From Prostheceraeus crozeri (Eukaryota; Platyhelminthes; Polycladida; Euryleptidae), in NCBI GenBank assembly GCA_907163375.1, contig CAJQUW010010273.1:186001-250000 (forward strand): a DNA stretch of 64,000 nt. Direction: 5' to 3'. Every line of letters starts with the position of its first letter. Within the stretch, counting starts at the first letter, position 1. Below, piece after piece: positions 22,357 through 32,406 of the stretch. Under the pieces are notes generated by a model, which had not been told where the DNA came from, made no database searches, and worked only from the letters and a program-made list of their open reading frames with translations. A program made the translations under genes and the position numbers.

Positions 22357-23990
22357 TGTTGTTGAGGAATGATGGATGTATCCAAACTAACGAAGCCCAA
22401 AGCCTCGGCGAAGCTTAGACATAATATCTGAGTTAAACACTGTCTTCTCACAAATCTTTGAGAGAGGCGGAAGCAATAAGATTTGACGCAATTCATTCCA
22501 AGAAGCCGAAGTGACTTGGGAACAGGAGATATTAGGCTGCGTCTTCGCATTTCAGGAAAAATTATTGAAAGATTTGTGGGCCGGTTAAATAGTCATACTA
22601 TTTTCTACTTACCTTCAGATACCTAGCCATACCGTACTAACACCATTTTTCACTTTCCACCACTCTACTAAGAGGACAATGTATCTTACAATTCCTCAGT
22701 TGATTTGTCAATTTATGTAAAATATCTTGCAAAATGTCTGGAACTAAAATTACCAATGAAAATAATAACTGTTTAGTGTTTATTCTTTCTACAAACTTTT
22801 CTAAATCTTATAATCATTTGATAATCATGTATTTTATCCATCATAAAATGAGACTTAGATGACTTTGTTCGTCATTGCAATTTTTAAAAGAGGTATTTTT
22901 TTGGTTGATGAGAAAGGAACTCGAAGGAGTCCACTAATAGAAGTCGGGTCGGAACAATGTCATGAAGCAGATGAGTCAAATGATCCACACAGCTCTTAAA
23001 AAATTCAAGTCCGGGCTGGTGAATTCAATCTCGACCATTAGAGATTAGATTTTTTAAATGCACATACTTAACTGAAAATTCTGTTCAATTGGATTGCTTG
23101 TCGGAAAATTTGGTCATCAGTTGACGCTAAATGTACTAATATTCGTATGCTAACTTACTTAACATCATTTGAAAAGCAATTCAAAGGGAATTCCAAGGTA
23201 ACTTGCATTATTTTACACCAAAAAATCCAATTAATTTCTGATTTCGCTACGAAGCTTTCTTCAACGAACTTAAATGTTAGTGTTAAAGTATTTTTAAGTG
23301 GTGGATTCTCCCTATGCTATTCCACCCAGTTCTTGTCAAGAATCCGGTAATTTAATTCATCTTCTAAGCTTGTGCTTTGTCTAGCTTATATTCAGAACTC
23401 AGATTGACAGAATTCATTTCTTCACTTGAGAGAATGAAGTATACAATCTTAGGAAGCATTATTATCATCGTGCTTGCGCAAAGGAATCGTTCGTCCTGAT
23501 TCATCGTAAATGAAATATTTCTGCAATTGTGAATAAAGGTGGAGTTAGGAAATTAAATCGGCCACTATCAGACACGGGACTTCTTGAGTCCCTGTCATGT
23601 ACGAGTATTGCATTTAAAAGCAATCACATTCCATCGCCGATTATGCGACACGAACTAGACACTCTTCATATTTTTACGTGGTCATCCTTCTTGAGTGTCA
23701 ATCGTAAAACCGAAGTGTGGCACCATTTAGCAAGAGGTTGATTTTCACACAAAGGTTTGATGACGACTTAATACCCATGCGAACTAAATTAGCACTTAGA
23801 TTGTCTCCATGTAGCATCGCCTAGGTGTCCATGTAACATCGGCACGGCAGGAAACAATTGTTAGGTGTGAGGACAGTTTTCAGCACCTACTGTATGTGTA
23901 CTAAATTGCATCGATGGATTCCAAATGTAGACCAGATTTATGTAGTTGTTTTAGTTTCAATTACAAATAGAACTAGGTACTCGTAATTGC
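22357..23990. other. Spacer without recognisable genes
   Basis: Only short, featureless ORFs occur. I see nothing that can be named before the target duplication of element 2. Confidence 0.5.
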
Positions 23991-23996
23991 AATTAA
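23991..23996. repeat. 6-bp target site duplication AATTAA (left) of element 2
   Basis: AATTAA directly precedes the left end (AGTAGTAACCCC) and is repeated directly after the right end at 45953-45958. A 6-bp duplication is the Polinton hallmark. Confidence 0.85.
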
Positions 23997-25140
23997 AGTA
24001 GTAACCCCATGGCAGGCGCAAGTCCAAAATGTGCAAAGCCCCCCACCCCCCTGGAAGGAAGGTGTGAGAGTTCGCCAAGGATGTGTTGGGAGGAATGGGT
24101 CCGCGAGGAAGACACCGCCCCCCCCCCCCGACGACTCAACCGACCAAGTTGGTTGAAAAGACCAAAGTTGTTGAGTATCATGTGAAACAGACTTCTATCA
24201 AGGTTTCAGGTTGAAATGCGCCAAAAAACTTTTTTCGAAAATGTTCGTCGCTTTGGGTCTCGACACCTAGGATTTTTTCGTGAAAAAAAAATTTCAAAAT
24301 GTTGGAATTGAGCTCCGAGACCCATCCCCCATCGTGTTTGTCGTCAAAAGTTGGGTCGGTGAAGTTTGGGTGAAAAACCGCCCCCCCCCCCGACGACTCA
24401 ACCGACCAAGTTGGTTGAAAAGACCAAAGTTGTTGAGAATCATGTGAAACAGACTTCTATCAAGGTTTCAGGTTGAAATGCGCCCAAAAAGTTTTTTCGA
24501 AAATGTTCGTCGTTTTGGGTCTCGACACTTATGATTTTTTCGTGAAAAAAAATTTCAAAATGTTGGAATGGAGTTCCGAGACCCATCCCATCGTGTTTGT
24601 CGTCAAAAGTTGGGTCGGTGAAGTTTCGGTGAAAAACCGACCCCCACATCCAACGACTCAAGCAACAAAGTTGGTCGATTGGTCGAAAAGACCAAAGTTG
24701 CTCAGAATCATGTGAAACAAACTTCTATCAAGGTTTCAGGTTGAAATTCGCTCAAAAAAGTTTTTCGAAAATGTTCGTCGCTTTGGGCCTCGACACTTAG
24801 GATTTTTCGTGAAAAAAAATTTTCAAAATGTTGGAATTGAGCTCCGAGACCCATCCCATCGTGTTTGTCGTCAAAAGTTGGGTCGGTGAAGTTTCGGTGA
24901 AAAACCGCCCCCCCCTCGGCAGCGATCTTCCAACCTTGGTGGTAGGGATCGTAGAAAGTCGTGCAATAGCTCGTTTGAAAGCCAAGAATGAGACAAATGC
25001 AGTGGAAAACATGGCTTGTTCCTATCTGCCTTCGTTTAGAGGTGAGACGTCATTGAAAATTTGGGACATTGGCGAAAAACGACAGAGTTAGAATTTTTAT
25101 GAAAATGGCTCTAGCGGGTGAAGGAAGCCTCGGACGGGAA
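23997..25140 (+). repeat. Left terminal repeat array of element 2
   Basis: A unique end of about 130 bp is followed by about three units of about 260 bp (starting near 24137, 24398 and 24650). Units contain 'GACCAAAGTTG', 'TTTCAGGTTGAAAT', 'GTTCGTCG', a run of A and a run of C. From about 24918 a different block starts (GCAATAGCTCGTTTGAAAG...), which resembles the tandem units at the left end of element 3 (52500-53200). The inverted partner is 45390-45952. Confidence 0.85.
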
Positions 25141-25223
25141 AACAGAGACTAGATTTGGAATCAGTGTGCCATGTTACACCTGAACGTCATTCATGCTATG
25201 TCTCCGAAGTGATAGGAAGAAAG

Positions 25224-25646
25224 ATGACAGAAGCAGTAGAGTTTGCGAATGAATTTTGTTCACTACGTTTTCATCGACAAAGTCTTCGTGGTGTGATTAG
25301 GGACTACATCATCTCCTTTCATCATGAAAAGGCAGACTTAAAATTTGCTATCGCTAAAGGTTACTTCGTTTTCCAACTGCTCATGGACAGTTTGATGAAT
25401 AAAGATGTGAAAGGTCGATTAGTTGCAGAGATTGATTTTGAGAAAGTGACTGATGAGCATGTAGGTGAGCGTGTAGTGTTTCATTTTGCATCCTATTCTG
25501 CAGAGACGATACATGATCCCAAAGATTTCTATCAGCGACACATGGCGAAAATTGCATCTCGACTAGATTCATTTCATGAGCATGGATCCAACTTGTTCTT
25601 ATGTCGCATAAAACACATTCATATTCAACTCAATGTGCTAAACTAG
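25224..25646 (+). CDS. Family-A unknown protein, copy 1 (element 2)
   Basis: I do not recognise this about 140-residue family, but three copies occur in element 2 (also 27799-28218 and 37976-38428). Shared features are an N-terminal 'FCSLRFHRQSLRGVIRDYI' block, a helical region ending 'DSLMNKDVKGRLVAEID', then a beta-like 'VVFHFASYS' and a C-terminal 'YQRHMAKIASRLDSF' helix followed by 'IKHIHIQLNVL'. The ATG at 25224 (MTEAVEFANEF) matches the start of the 37976 copy, so I prefer it to upstream ATGs. No catalytic motif is visible. Cytoplasmic or nuclear location is unknown. Confidence 0.6.
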   Translation: MTEAVEFANEFCSLRFHRQSLRGVIRDYIISFHHEKADLKFAIAKGYFVFQLLMDSLMNKDVKGRLVAEIDFEKVTDEHVGERVVFHFASYSAETIHDPKDFYQRHMAKIASRLDSFHEHGSNLFLCRIKHIHIQLNVLN

Positions 25647-25938
25647 ATTTGACTACAAGATTTGGGAAAAGCATTCATGAGTCAGTCGTCCGCGTGCCTC
25701 CTTTTTCCCTGCCGCAACGAAGTCAGGGGAGAAACGGAGGTCTCTTATTGGCTCTGATTGGATTTTCTCTTCATTTCATTCTCTTGACTTGGAAAGCGTG
25801 TGTAACTTGCTCAAGCCATTCTCCGTCTCAATTTTGTCTGATTCAATCCTCTTAGCAAATTTACAAGTGAGTGTCATGACGGTGTGGCCTAAACCTTAGC
25901 AGCATTTTAGAAGAGAGACGCAGGAGAGTGTGTGGCCG

Positions 25939-26109
25939 ATGATTGTACAAGCTTATTTTGTTGAACCATCACCACCACCGCCACCTCCACCACCTAGACG
26001 CTTTACCTTTAAGCCTTTTAGGGAATTGAAACTTAATTCGGGTCCTAAGCCCAAGACATTTAATTTACTGGATGATGACGAAGACTTAGACTTCGGTGAT
26101 AAGCTTTAA
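25939..26109 (+). CDS. Small Pro-rich/acidic protein (56 aa) of element 2
   Basis: The short ORF starts MIVQAYFVEPS, runs through nine consecutive prolines, then 'RRFTFKPFRELKL', and ends with an acidic tail (LLDDDEDLDFGDKL). The ORF is short, but a stem-loop resembling histone 3' ends follows 21 bases after the stop, as for the small genes of element 3. The proline run with an aromatic/acidic tail suggests a peptide that binds SH3/WW-type or transcription-factor partners, which is inference. Confidence 0.45.
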   Translation: MIVQAYFVEPSPPPPPPPPRRFTFKPFRELKLNSGPKPKTFNLLDDDEDLDFGDKL

Positions 26110-26129
26110 GTCATGTGAACGCCCCAAAA

Positions 26130-26148
26130 GGTCCTCTTAAGGGCCACC
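26130..26148 (+). promoter_or_regulatory. Histone-like 3' stem-loop after the Pro-rich ORF
   Basis: GGTCCT-CTTA-AGGGCC forms a 6-bp stem with a 4-base loop and is followed by ACC. Size and flank match the replication-dependent histone mRNA stem-loop (GGYYYU-loop-ARRRCC-ACC), although the loop starts with C instead of U. The same core recurs at 55368 and 55894 in element 3. Confidence 0.5.
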
Positions 26149-26232
26149 TCATATGTCACTGCTAAGCTAACAATTTTCTTTTCTCTGATGATCATGAATG
26201 TACTTAGTGGTATTCTTTCGTTACAGACTGCC

Positions 26233-26888
26233 ATGGCCATGAATCCTCAACATCTCGAGCTGTGGAATCCGAAAATTGAAAAGTTGATTCACGGCTATCC
26301 TACCTACAAACAACAGGTGCGCTACAACAGTGTTCGACTCTATCTTCAAACGCCGGCGGTATACTTACCAAAAGTGGATGCGCAAGTAAATCGTTGCGGT
26401 CAAAACCTGAACATCCCTATTGATAATTGGTTGCGTCAGCAGCTTGACATTTTAGAAGACGTTGTGAGGCAAAAGGCTCTTATTCCTACTGAACTATTAC
26501 AGTTGTGGCCAGAAAAGAAAACTTCTTATTATAAACCATTGTATCGCGGCACTCGCTGCTACATTTTGCAAAGCAAGCATTGTAAAGTCACTTCAGGAGT
26601 GACAGTTGAACAGTCAGTTGAAACAGAATTGTCATCGCTAGGTGCAGGCTTTTATTCCTTTCAAATTGAGGTACCTGCTGTTTATGTGGGACCTCATCAA
26701 TCTGACGGGAATTTTTTTCTCTCAATTTGCGCATTGCTCAAATTCATCATCAACCTGAGTTAACAGGACTTGATCACATTGAGAAAGTCATTGATTATTG
26801 TGTCAAACAGTGTCAAGAGCCTGTCACCAAACCTAAACGTCGTCGCACATCAAAGAAAGATGGTGCTACCACCAAAGAGAAATCTTAA
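26233..26888 (+). pseudogene. OB-like unknown protein, copy 1 (element 2)
   Basis: An acceptor-like CTTTCGTTACAG lies just before the first ATG (26233, MAMNPQHLEL), so a 5' intron is likely. The protein has 'VRLYLQTPAVYLPKVDAQV', 'YRGTRCYILQSKHC' and the hallmark 'GAGFYSFQIEVPAVYVGP'. It has a basic C-terminal tail (KPKRRRTSKK). The hallmark recurs at 28495-29061 and 57858-58145, always as G-x-G/x-F-Y-S-F/L...I-Y-x-G/V-G-P/Q. Alternating hydrophobic strands and a basic tail would suit a single-stranded-DNA-binding fold, but no family was recognised. It is broken, with about one break, and overlaps the next gene. Confidence 0.5.
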
Positions 26889-27060
26889 GTATTGTAATCA
26901 GTTAGTATGTAGTGAATGTGGAAAACGCGGTCTTGCTCGTTATGTACAATTAAAACATTGTAATCATGTTGTATGTATCTTTTGTCATGTAAAGGACAGA
27001 CATCCTTGTAAAGTTCCTGCTCAATGTATTATCTTGCAATGGAGTCTTTTTGATATTGTA
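26860..27060 (+). CDS. RING/zinc-ribbon-like protein (element 2)
   Basis: A compact cysteine/histidine array CxxCGKRGLARYVQLKHCNHVVCxxC...HPC resembles a degenerate RING or zinc ribbon. The same array, CFECRGRGLIRY...RCHHIICVFC, occurs in element 3 at 58105-58305, in the same position between the OB-like and the exonuclease-like genes. In both elements its start (MVLPP/MLPP) overlaps the tail of the OB-like gene. The end is uncertain because splicing into the next gene is possible. A ubiquitin-ligase or zinc-adaptor role is inferred from motif spacing only. Confidence 0.5.
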
Positions 27061-27071
27061 GGTTGTCATCT

Positions 27072-27625
27072 TCATAGACAGTGAGGGAACACCCATGCAG
27101 GAATTGAGTGCTATTGCAATGAGAGAAAGTGATCAAACTGTTGTTAGTGTATATAATAGATTTACCTACTGTCCTCCACACAAAGACGAATGGTCACGAC
27201 GTCATGTGCATTGACTTGATCCTTCTATTTTGATAAATATTGGATTTGTAAATGAAACGTATTTGATAAGTGATTTCAAACGATGGCTGTCAGGTTTTCA
27301 TATTGTTAAAATATTAGGAAATGATTCTGAACGAGAAGCAGCAACACTTCAGGTGCACATTGATAATTTATATTTACCATGTTGGGTAGATCGTGTAAGA
27401 CAAGACTATCATATGCATTGTGATCAAAAGAGGTTTAGAGATGAAATGATTTTTGATATGGCTATATGTTTCGGTGAGAGACATCACCTTTACAGACCAC
27501 AATCCCATTGTAATACTAGAAATAAAGCTACCTACATTGCAAAACTCTCTTCACGCTGGCATTGTAGTCTCTATGACGTTTATGAACTGTATCTATATTA
27601 TTGTCAACAGCATGGGTCTCTGTAA
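27072..27625 (+). pseudogene. DEDDh 3'-5' exonuclease-like gene (element 2), fossil
   Basis: Three DEDDh-type motifs are visible: D-x-E near the N-terminus (FIDSEGTPMQELSAIAM, ExoI), a middle 'ISDFKRWLSGFHIVKILGN' segment (ExoII region), and H-x4-D near the C-terminus (HCSLYDVYELYLYY, ExoIII). A 'RRHVH' element matches the HG-loop region of DnaQ-like folds. A polypyrimidine-poor acceptor-like TTGTAG precedes the first motif. The same gene order and motifs recur in element 3 (58342-58887). A replication-proofreading or nucleic-acid-trimming role is inference. It is broken, with about one break. An AATAAA lies near 27705. Confidence 0.6.
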
Positions 27626-27798
27626 AACATGTTTTTACTCCTTGTGAATGAGTAATGATCATTTTATGAAGTGTATTCTGTACTTGTGAATTTTGTCCGG
27701 TGTTGAATAAACTTACAGTGGAACATGATTGTTATTTCTGTTTTATTCATAGTGGAAGTCATTGAAGCAATGTGAAATCTATAGTCACAACGTTTATG

Positions 27799-28218
27799 AT
27801 GGCGCATCGTACCTTAAGTAACCACATGTGTCATTTGACTCTTGATAAACAAGGATTCGATGGATCTTTACAAGCTTGGAAACTTACATTTAAAGTAGTG
27901 ATGAATGATATGAAAGTGGCAGCAACTGAAAGTCTTCCTCTCTTCAAAAGATTAATGGAGAGTTTACAACCTGAAGATGTGAAGGGTAGACTCATTGCTT
28001 ATATTGAGTTGAAAGATTTGCAAAAGCCACTTCGTTTTGAATTCTATTGCTCAGAATGGACTACTCTTAGTGACCTATCTTATGCACAACATACGGAGAA
28101 AAATATGGAGAAAATGGAAGAGACGATGGAAGAAAATGCATACGTTGTTAAATATATCATGATTCAAATGAGTGTGTTTACATCCATGACTTTGTTTGAT
28201 CGTCGACACATTGTGTAG
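27799..28218 (+). CDS. Family-A unknown protein, copy 2 (element 2)
   Basis: This 139-residue paralogue of 25224-25646 shares 'CHLTLDKQGFDGSLQAW', 'LFKRLMESLQPEDVKGRLIAYIE' and 'LRFEFYCSEW'. It has its own Lys/Met/Glu-rich insert (EKNMEKMEETMEEN) before the last strand. I chose ATG 27799 (MAHRTLSNHM), where the similarity starts. AATAAA follows a few bases after the stop. No function is recognised. The reading frame looks whole. Confidence 0.55.
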   Translation: MAHRTLSNHMCHLTLDKQGFDGSLQAWKLTFKVVMNDMKVAATESLPLFKRLMESLQPEDVKGRLIAYIELKDLQKPLRFEFYCSEWTTLSDLSYAQHTEKNMEKMEETMEENAYVVKYIMIQMSVFTSMTLFDRRHIV

Positions 28219-28440
28219 ATGCAATAAAGTTTTCTTTCAGGCTCTTTGTTAGATAAATGAATGCGTCTTTGTTCGCTAGAAGGGCTGTGTCACTCAAGTC
28301 TTTGTGAGGACTAGAACCACTTTGTAAGAGGGAAGGTTTCCACCCACGCAGTCAAAAGTTCACGTGCGATAACTTTTTGTCACGTAACAAAGGCAGGGAA
28401 AACGTGAAAAGGGAAACGCATGTGATTGGAGCTAGGTCTG

Positions 28441-28448
28441 CTTATAAA
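28441..28448 (+). promoter_or_regulatory. TATA box before OB-like copy 2
   Basis: CTTATAAAACGG lies about 50 bases upstream of the ATG at 28495. It supports that ATG over the in-frame ATG at 28426, which lies upstream of the TATA box. Confidence 0.55.
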
Positions 28449-28494
28449 ACGGACGACTGAGCTCATGGTGCTCATTTCCGTCCTTGCGCTAACC

Positions 28495-29061
28495 ATGCAG
28501 TTGCTCGAAGCCATCAACTCCTCTGCTCTCGCACTGGGTACACTGAACTCCCTTACTTTAGCATCGGGTAAAAATGCTTTCAATCAAAAGATAACTCATC
28601 ATGGAGAAGCCGTGACTATAAAAACTCCAAGTCATCGGATAGATTATCTAAAGGTTATGTCAACAAAGTATGGACTGGCCGTATGTGTGCCGTTAGACTA
28701 TTGGACACGGTTACAATTCAATACTCTTGAAACATTCCTGAAAGAAAATCTCACCATTTCCAAAGAAAAAGTTCGACACAATGAGAAGCGGTCACAAGTT
28801 CCTATCATGGAAAGACGATACATGTATGTGCATATGGATAGACACTGTCTCATCATCCATGAAAAGGAGGGCAGCGAATTCGACTTACTCAATTGCAAAC
28901 CACTCCCCATTTTGGGAAAAGGATTCTACTCCTTCGAAATTAAAATTCAAACCATCTACATGGGTCCGCGCATGGACGGAAGGTTGTTTACGTTGAATCC
29001 CTATCTTATCTCCATCACCTTTAAAAATGATGTCCATGTTGATGCTGATCAACTACAGTAA
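28495..29061 (+). CDS. OB-like unknown protein, copy 2 (element 2)
   Basis: This about 188-residue product (MQLLEAINSSALALG...) shares with 26233-26888 a strand-rich middle ('YLKVMSTKYGLAVCVPLDYW' against 'YLPKVDAQVNR...LNIPIDNW'), 'RRYMYVHMDRHCLIIH', and the signature 'GKGFYSFEIKIQTIYMGPRM'. It lacks the basic tail of copy 1. It follows family-A copy 2, so the pair family-A plus OB-like is tandemly duplicated within the element. Its 3' side has a histone-like hairpin and a purine-rich box rather than AATAAA. The reading frame looks whole. Function unknown; nucleic-acid binding is a guess from fold-like features. Confidence 0.55.
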   Translation: MQLLEAINSSALALGTLNSLTLASGKNAFNQKITHHGEAVTIKTPSHRIDYLKVMSTKYGLAVCVPLDYWTRLQFNTLETFLKENLTISKEKVRHNEKRSQVPIMERRYMYVHMDRHCLIIHEKEGSEFDLLNCKPLPILGKGFYSFEIKIQTIYMGPRMDGRLFTLNPYLISITFKNDVHVDADQLQ

Positions 29062-29090
29062 CACTCTCCACACACTGAGAACGCACCATC

Positions 29091-29135
29091 GGTCTTTATG
29101 AGACCACGGCCTAACGGCCACCGTATCAAGAAAGA
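29091..29135 (+). promoter_or_regulatory. Histone-like 3' end region: hairpins plus CAAGAAAGA
   Basis: Within 80 bases of the stop lie the hairpins GGTCT-TTATG-AGACC (29091-29105) and GGCC-TAAC-GGCC followed by ACC (29108-29122), then CAAGAAAGA at 29127-29135. CAAGAAAGA is, from memory, the sea urchin histone downstream element that pairs with U7 snRNA. The first hairpin is one base shorter than the histone consensus. Confidence 0.4.
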
Positions 29136-29217
29136 AAATGTACACTCACCATGCCACACATGAACATGACTCTCTCCTTCTTTCTTAGGCATACCCTTCT
29201 TCACTCAGGTTTTAAAC

Positions 29218-30063
29218 ATGTGGAAATTATCAGCATGGCTCCATGTATCATGGAAAAATCAGTGTGTTACATTTCATGATACGAAACGTCAACTTCAGAT
29301 AACTCTAGAACGCTTTCAACTACGAAGGTTGCATCGCGCTATCCTATCCCACTCTTGCCGTGTCATTAACGTAGGAGACGGCATTGTATTTATTCGCATT
29401 CAAGAGATGATTCTACATAATGATCACTGCTACATTGTGATTCCAAAACCCTCATGGGAAAAATATAGAAGGGAAGTTCACTCAACCGTCATGCCATTTG
29501 TGAGTCATGCTCCCCATCCGCATCATCAACGCCATGCGCGAAATGAGTCTCAGAAGAGACATCGATTTAGAACAGTTGCATACCCATCTTCCCGATTCAG
29601 TGTATCATCGCGGTCGTCCACAAATGTTGGTCATTCGCATGAGCAACGGTCGAAATATTCAAATCTTTCGCTGCGCAAAATCCAAGTCCTAGGAAACCTT
29701 TCTCATTTCGTGATGCAGTCCATGTGTTACGAAGTCGTCAAGAAAATGCGAACACTCATGCCTCATCTACGCCTCAGTCCCCTGACATTGAAGAATATAG
29801 TAGTGTCTGTTCAATTGAAGATGTTAGTGAATCTAGCCAACATTAAAACCAGTAATCATTGTATATTTTATGAAACTGAACTCTTTCTTGCTGCTCTAAT
29901 TCGGAAGTGGCATCCTGTACATATTGCAGTGTTTCACAACGGACATTTTATCATGACTGGTTTGCGTGATATCAGTAAAGTAGCTGACATTGTTAAATCT
30001 CTAATGTGTTTTCTGTATGAGTCACAGTTAATAGAATCGTGTCAATCACATGATGTGTTTTGA
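29218..30063 (+). pseudogene. TBP-like gene of element 2 (fossil), with unknown upstream part
   Basis: The C-terminal part matches TBP repeat 2 closely: 'LTLKNIVVSVQLKMLVNL', then 'FYETELFLAALIRKWHP' and 'FHNGHFIMTG' (cellular: 'YEPELFPGLIYRM...FVSGKVVLTG'). A repeat-1-like stretch with 'HRGRPQMLVIRMSNGRNIQIF' (shortened here) lies in 29507-29692. The upstream part (29218-29500) is rich in His and aromatic residues and unrecognised; it may be a separate gene. It is broken, with about one break. A second TBP-like gene in element 1 (5521-6096) shows this is a recurrent component of these elements. Confidence 0.65.
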
Positions 30064-30430
30064 ATGAGTCATCGCAATGAACTATCGCCCACACTCTTGT
30101 CAGTGAAAAGGTCATCAACAAGGTTCTTCGCTTTATCATGAGTCAGCGCTATTTATAGACATGAAATGATGTCCACACACTTGTCGGTGAAAAGGTCATC
30201 AACAAGGTTCATCACTTTATGATGAGTCAGCGCTATTCATAGACATGAAATGATGCCCACACACTTGTCGGTGAAAAGGTCACGCTGTCTGACGTGAGGC
30301 GCCATCGATGTTGAATGACACGTCCACACACGTGTCGATAAAAAGGTTGAACAAGACTGATTAGATTCTTATCTAACTGACTGGCGCTTTACCACTTCAT
30401 GAGTCAGACCTATTTATAGACATGAGTCAG
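30062..30430 (+). promoter_or_regulatory. Tandem repeat with five TGAGTCA (AP-1-like) sites
   Basis: About four degenerate units of about 84 bp carry TGAGTCA at 30065, 30139, 30223, 30400 and 30423, each of the last four near a 'CTATTTATAG'-like TATA word. The block lies between the TBP-like gene and the minisatellite. An enhancer or promoter cluster responding to bZIP factors is inferred. Confidence 0.5.
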
Positions 30431-30619
30431 CAAAGTGGTTAATGTTTCCTAAGCCGAAGAAATTGTCATGATGTTACATGCGTTGGTGAGGATGTCAACT
30501 TACAAACTCTAACATGGTTTTGACTTTATTTTATACTTTACCTATCTTGCAAATAGTGAAATACCTATGACTTCATTTTATATTTCACCTATCTTACAAA
30601 CTGTACAAACAGTGAAAAG

Positions 30620-31925
30620 ATTTTAACAATAATTCAAACTTGACAATCATCAACTTTATTTCTAACTTTACAAACGTCAACTTTATTTCTAACACTACAA
30701 TCAGTGAAGTGATTCTGACTTCATTTACATTTCACATATCTCACAAACAGCGACATGGTAATAACTTTATTTCTAACTTTACAATCATCAACTTTATTTC
30801 TAACTTTACAAACGTCAACTTTATTTCTAACATTACAAACAGTGAAGTGATTCTGACTTCATTTACACTTCACCTGTCTCACAAACAGCGACATGGTGAT
30901 AACTTTATTTCTAACTTTACAATCATCAACTTTATTTCTAACTTTACAAACGTCAACTTTATTTCTAACTTTACAAACAGTGAAGTGATTCTGACTTCAT
31001 TTACATTTCACCTATCTCACAAACAGCGACATGGTGATAACTTTATTTCTAACTTTGCAATCATCAACTTTATTTCTAACTTTACAAACGTCAACTTTAT
31101 TTCTAACTTTACAAACAGTGAAGTGATTCTGACTTCATTTACATTCCATCTATCTCACAAACAGCGACATGGTGATAACTTTATTTCTAACTTTACAATC
31201 ATCAACTTTATTTCTAACTTTACAGACGTCAACTTTATTTCTAACTTTACAAACAGTGAAGTGATTCTGACTTCATTTACATTTCACCTATCTCACAAAC
31301 AGCGACATGGTGATAACTTTATTTCTAACTTTACAATCATCAACTTTATTTCTAACTTAACAGACGTCAACTTTATTTATAACATTACAAACAGTGACGT
31401 GATTCTGACTTCATTTACATTTCACATATCTCACAAACAGCGACATGGTGATAACTTTATTTCTAACTTTACAATCATCAACTTTATTTCTAACTTTACA
31501 AACGTCAACTTTATTTCTAACTTTACAAACAGTGAAGTGATTCTGACTTCATTTACATTTCACCTATCTCACAAACAGCGACATGGTGATAACTTTATTT
31601 CTAACTTTACAATCATCAACTTTATTTCTAACTTTACAAACGTCAACTTTATTTCTAACTTTACAAACAGTAAAGTGATTCTGACTTCATTTACATTTCA
31701 CTTATCTCACAAACAGCGACATGGTGATAACTTTATTTCTAACTTTACAATCATCAACTTTATTTCTAACTTTACAGACGTCAACTTTATTTCTAACTTA
31801 ACAAACAGGGAAGTGATTCTGACTTCATTTACATTTCACATATCTCACAAACAGCGACATGGTGATAACTTTATTTCTAACTTTACAATCATCAACTTTA
31901 TTTCTAACCCTATCCATCTTACAAA
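30620..31925 (-). repeat. Minisatellite of element 2 (138-bp units, about nine copies)
   Basis: Units consist of 'AACTTTATTTCTAAC' words with a spacer 'AGTGAAGTGATTCTGACTTC'. On the - strand each word reads GTTAGAAATAAAG, so the array carries many AATAAA signals directly downstream of the leftward PolB gene. A 138-bp unit (46 codons) keeps one + frame open by chance; I do not call that frame a gene. A related array with opposite orientation fills 59040-64000. Confidence 0.85.
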
Positions 31926-31929
31926 ATGA

Positions 31930-32406
31930 TAAAAAACTTTTACTTCTGTCTATTGAGTGAGAATCCCATCTTTATGTCAAAAGGAAAACGACACAGTATG
32001 TACATGATATGTTATTCATCATCACAACCGATTTTCATAGCACCGCACATAGGTCATACTGATGGTAGCAGAAAACAAAGTTTTTATGGCTCACATCACC
32101 GGTAAAAACAAAGTCACTCATGTGCAGGGAGAAAACAAAGTCAGGAAAACCAGTTGATATGCAAGTCATGATATGAAGTGATCAGGAGTTGGACGCATGT
32201 TACAAGGCACTCACTCACAACACCCCATAGAAAACGCCATGGAGCGAAAAAGCAAAACATCAACCACAACAGAGAGGAAGCATTCATCATCAGACATCGC
32301 CGGACGGAGGAAGAGAAAGTTTCTGTCTCTTGGGTGGAGGTAGATGAGTGTCTGGATGGCCATACGGTAATGAGTGGTTAGGACTCATCCAGCATCGCTT
32401 GTCTTT
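31930..32406. other. Gap between minisatellite and PolB, no gene seen
   Basis: Mixed sequence with only short ORFs. It is probably the 3' untranslated region of the leftward PolB transcript. Confidence 0.45.

Noticed and set aside
24440-25012. ORFs containing 'ETHPIVFVVKSWVGEVSVKN' on + and their - shadows
   Set aside because: They lie in the left terminal array of element 2 and recur with each repeat unit and again in the right array; no coding evidence.
30640-31929. A 429-codon repetitive ORF (NFISNF...SHKQRHGD repeats)
   Set aside because: It lies wholly in the 138-bp minisatellite, whose unit is a multiple of three. The related array in element 3 has no such frame, so openness is an artefact.
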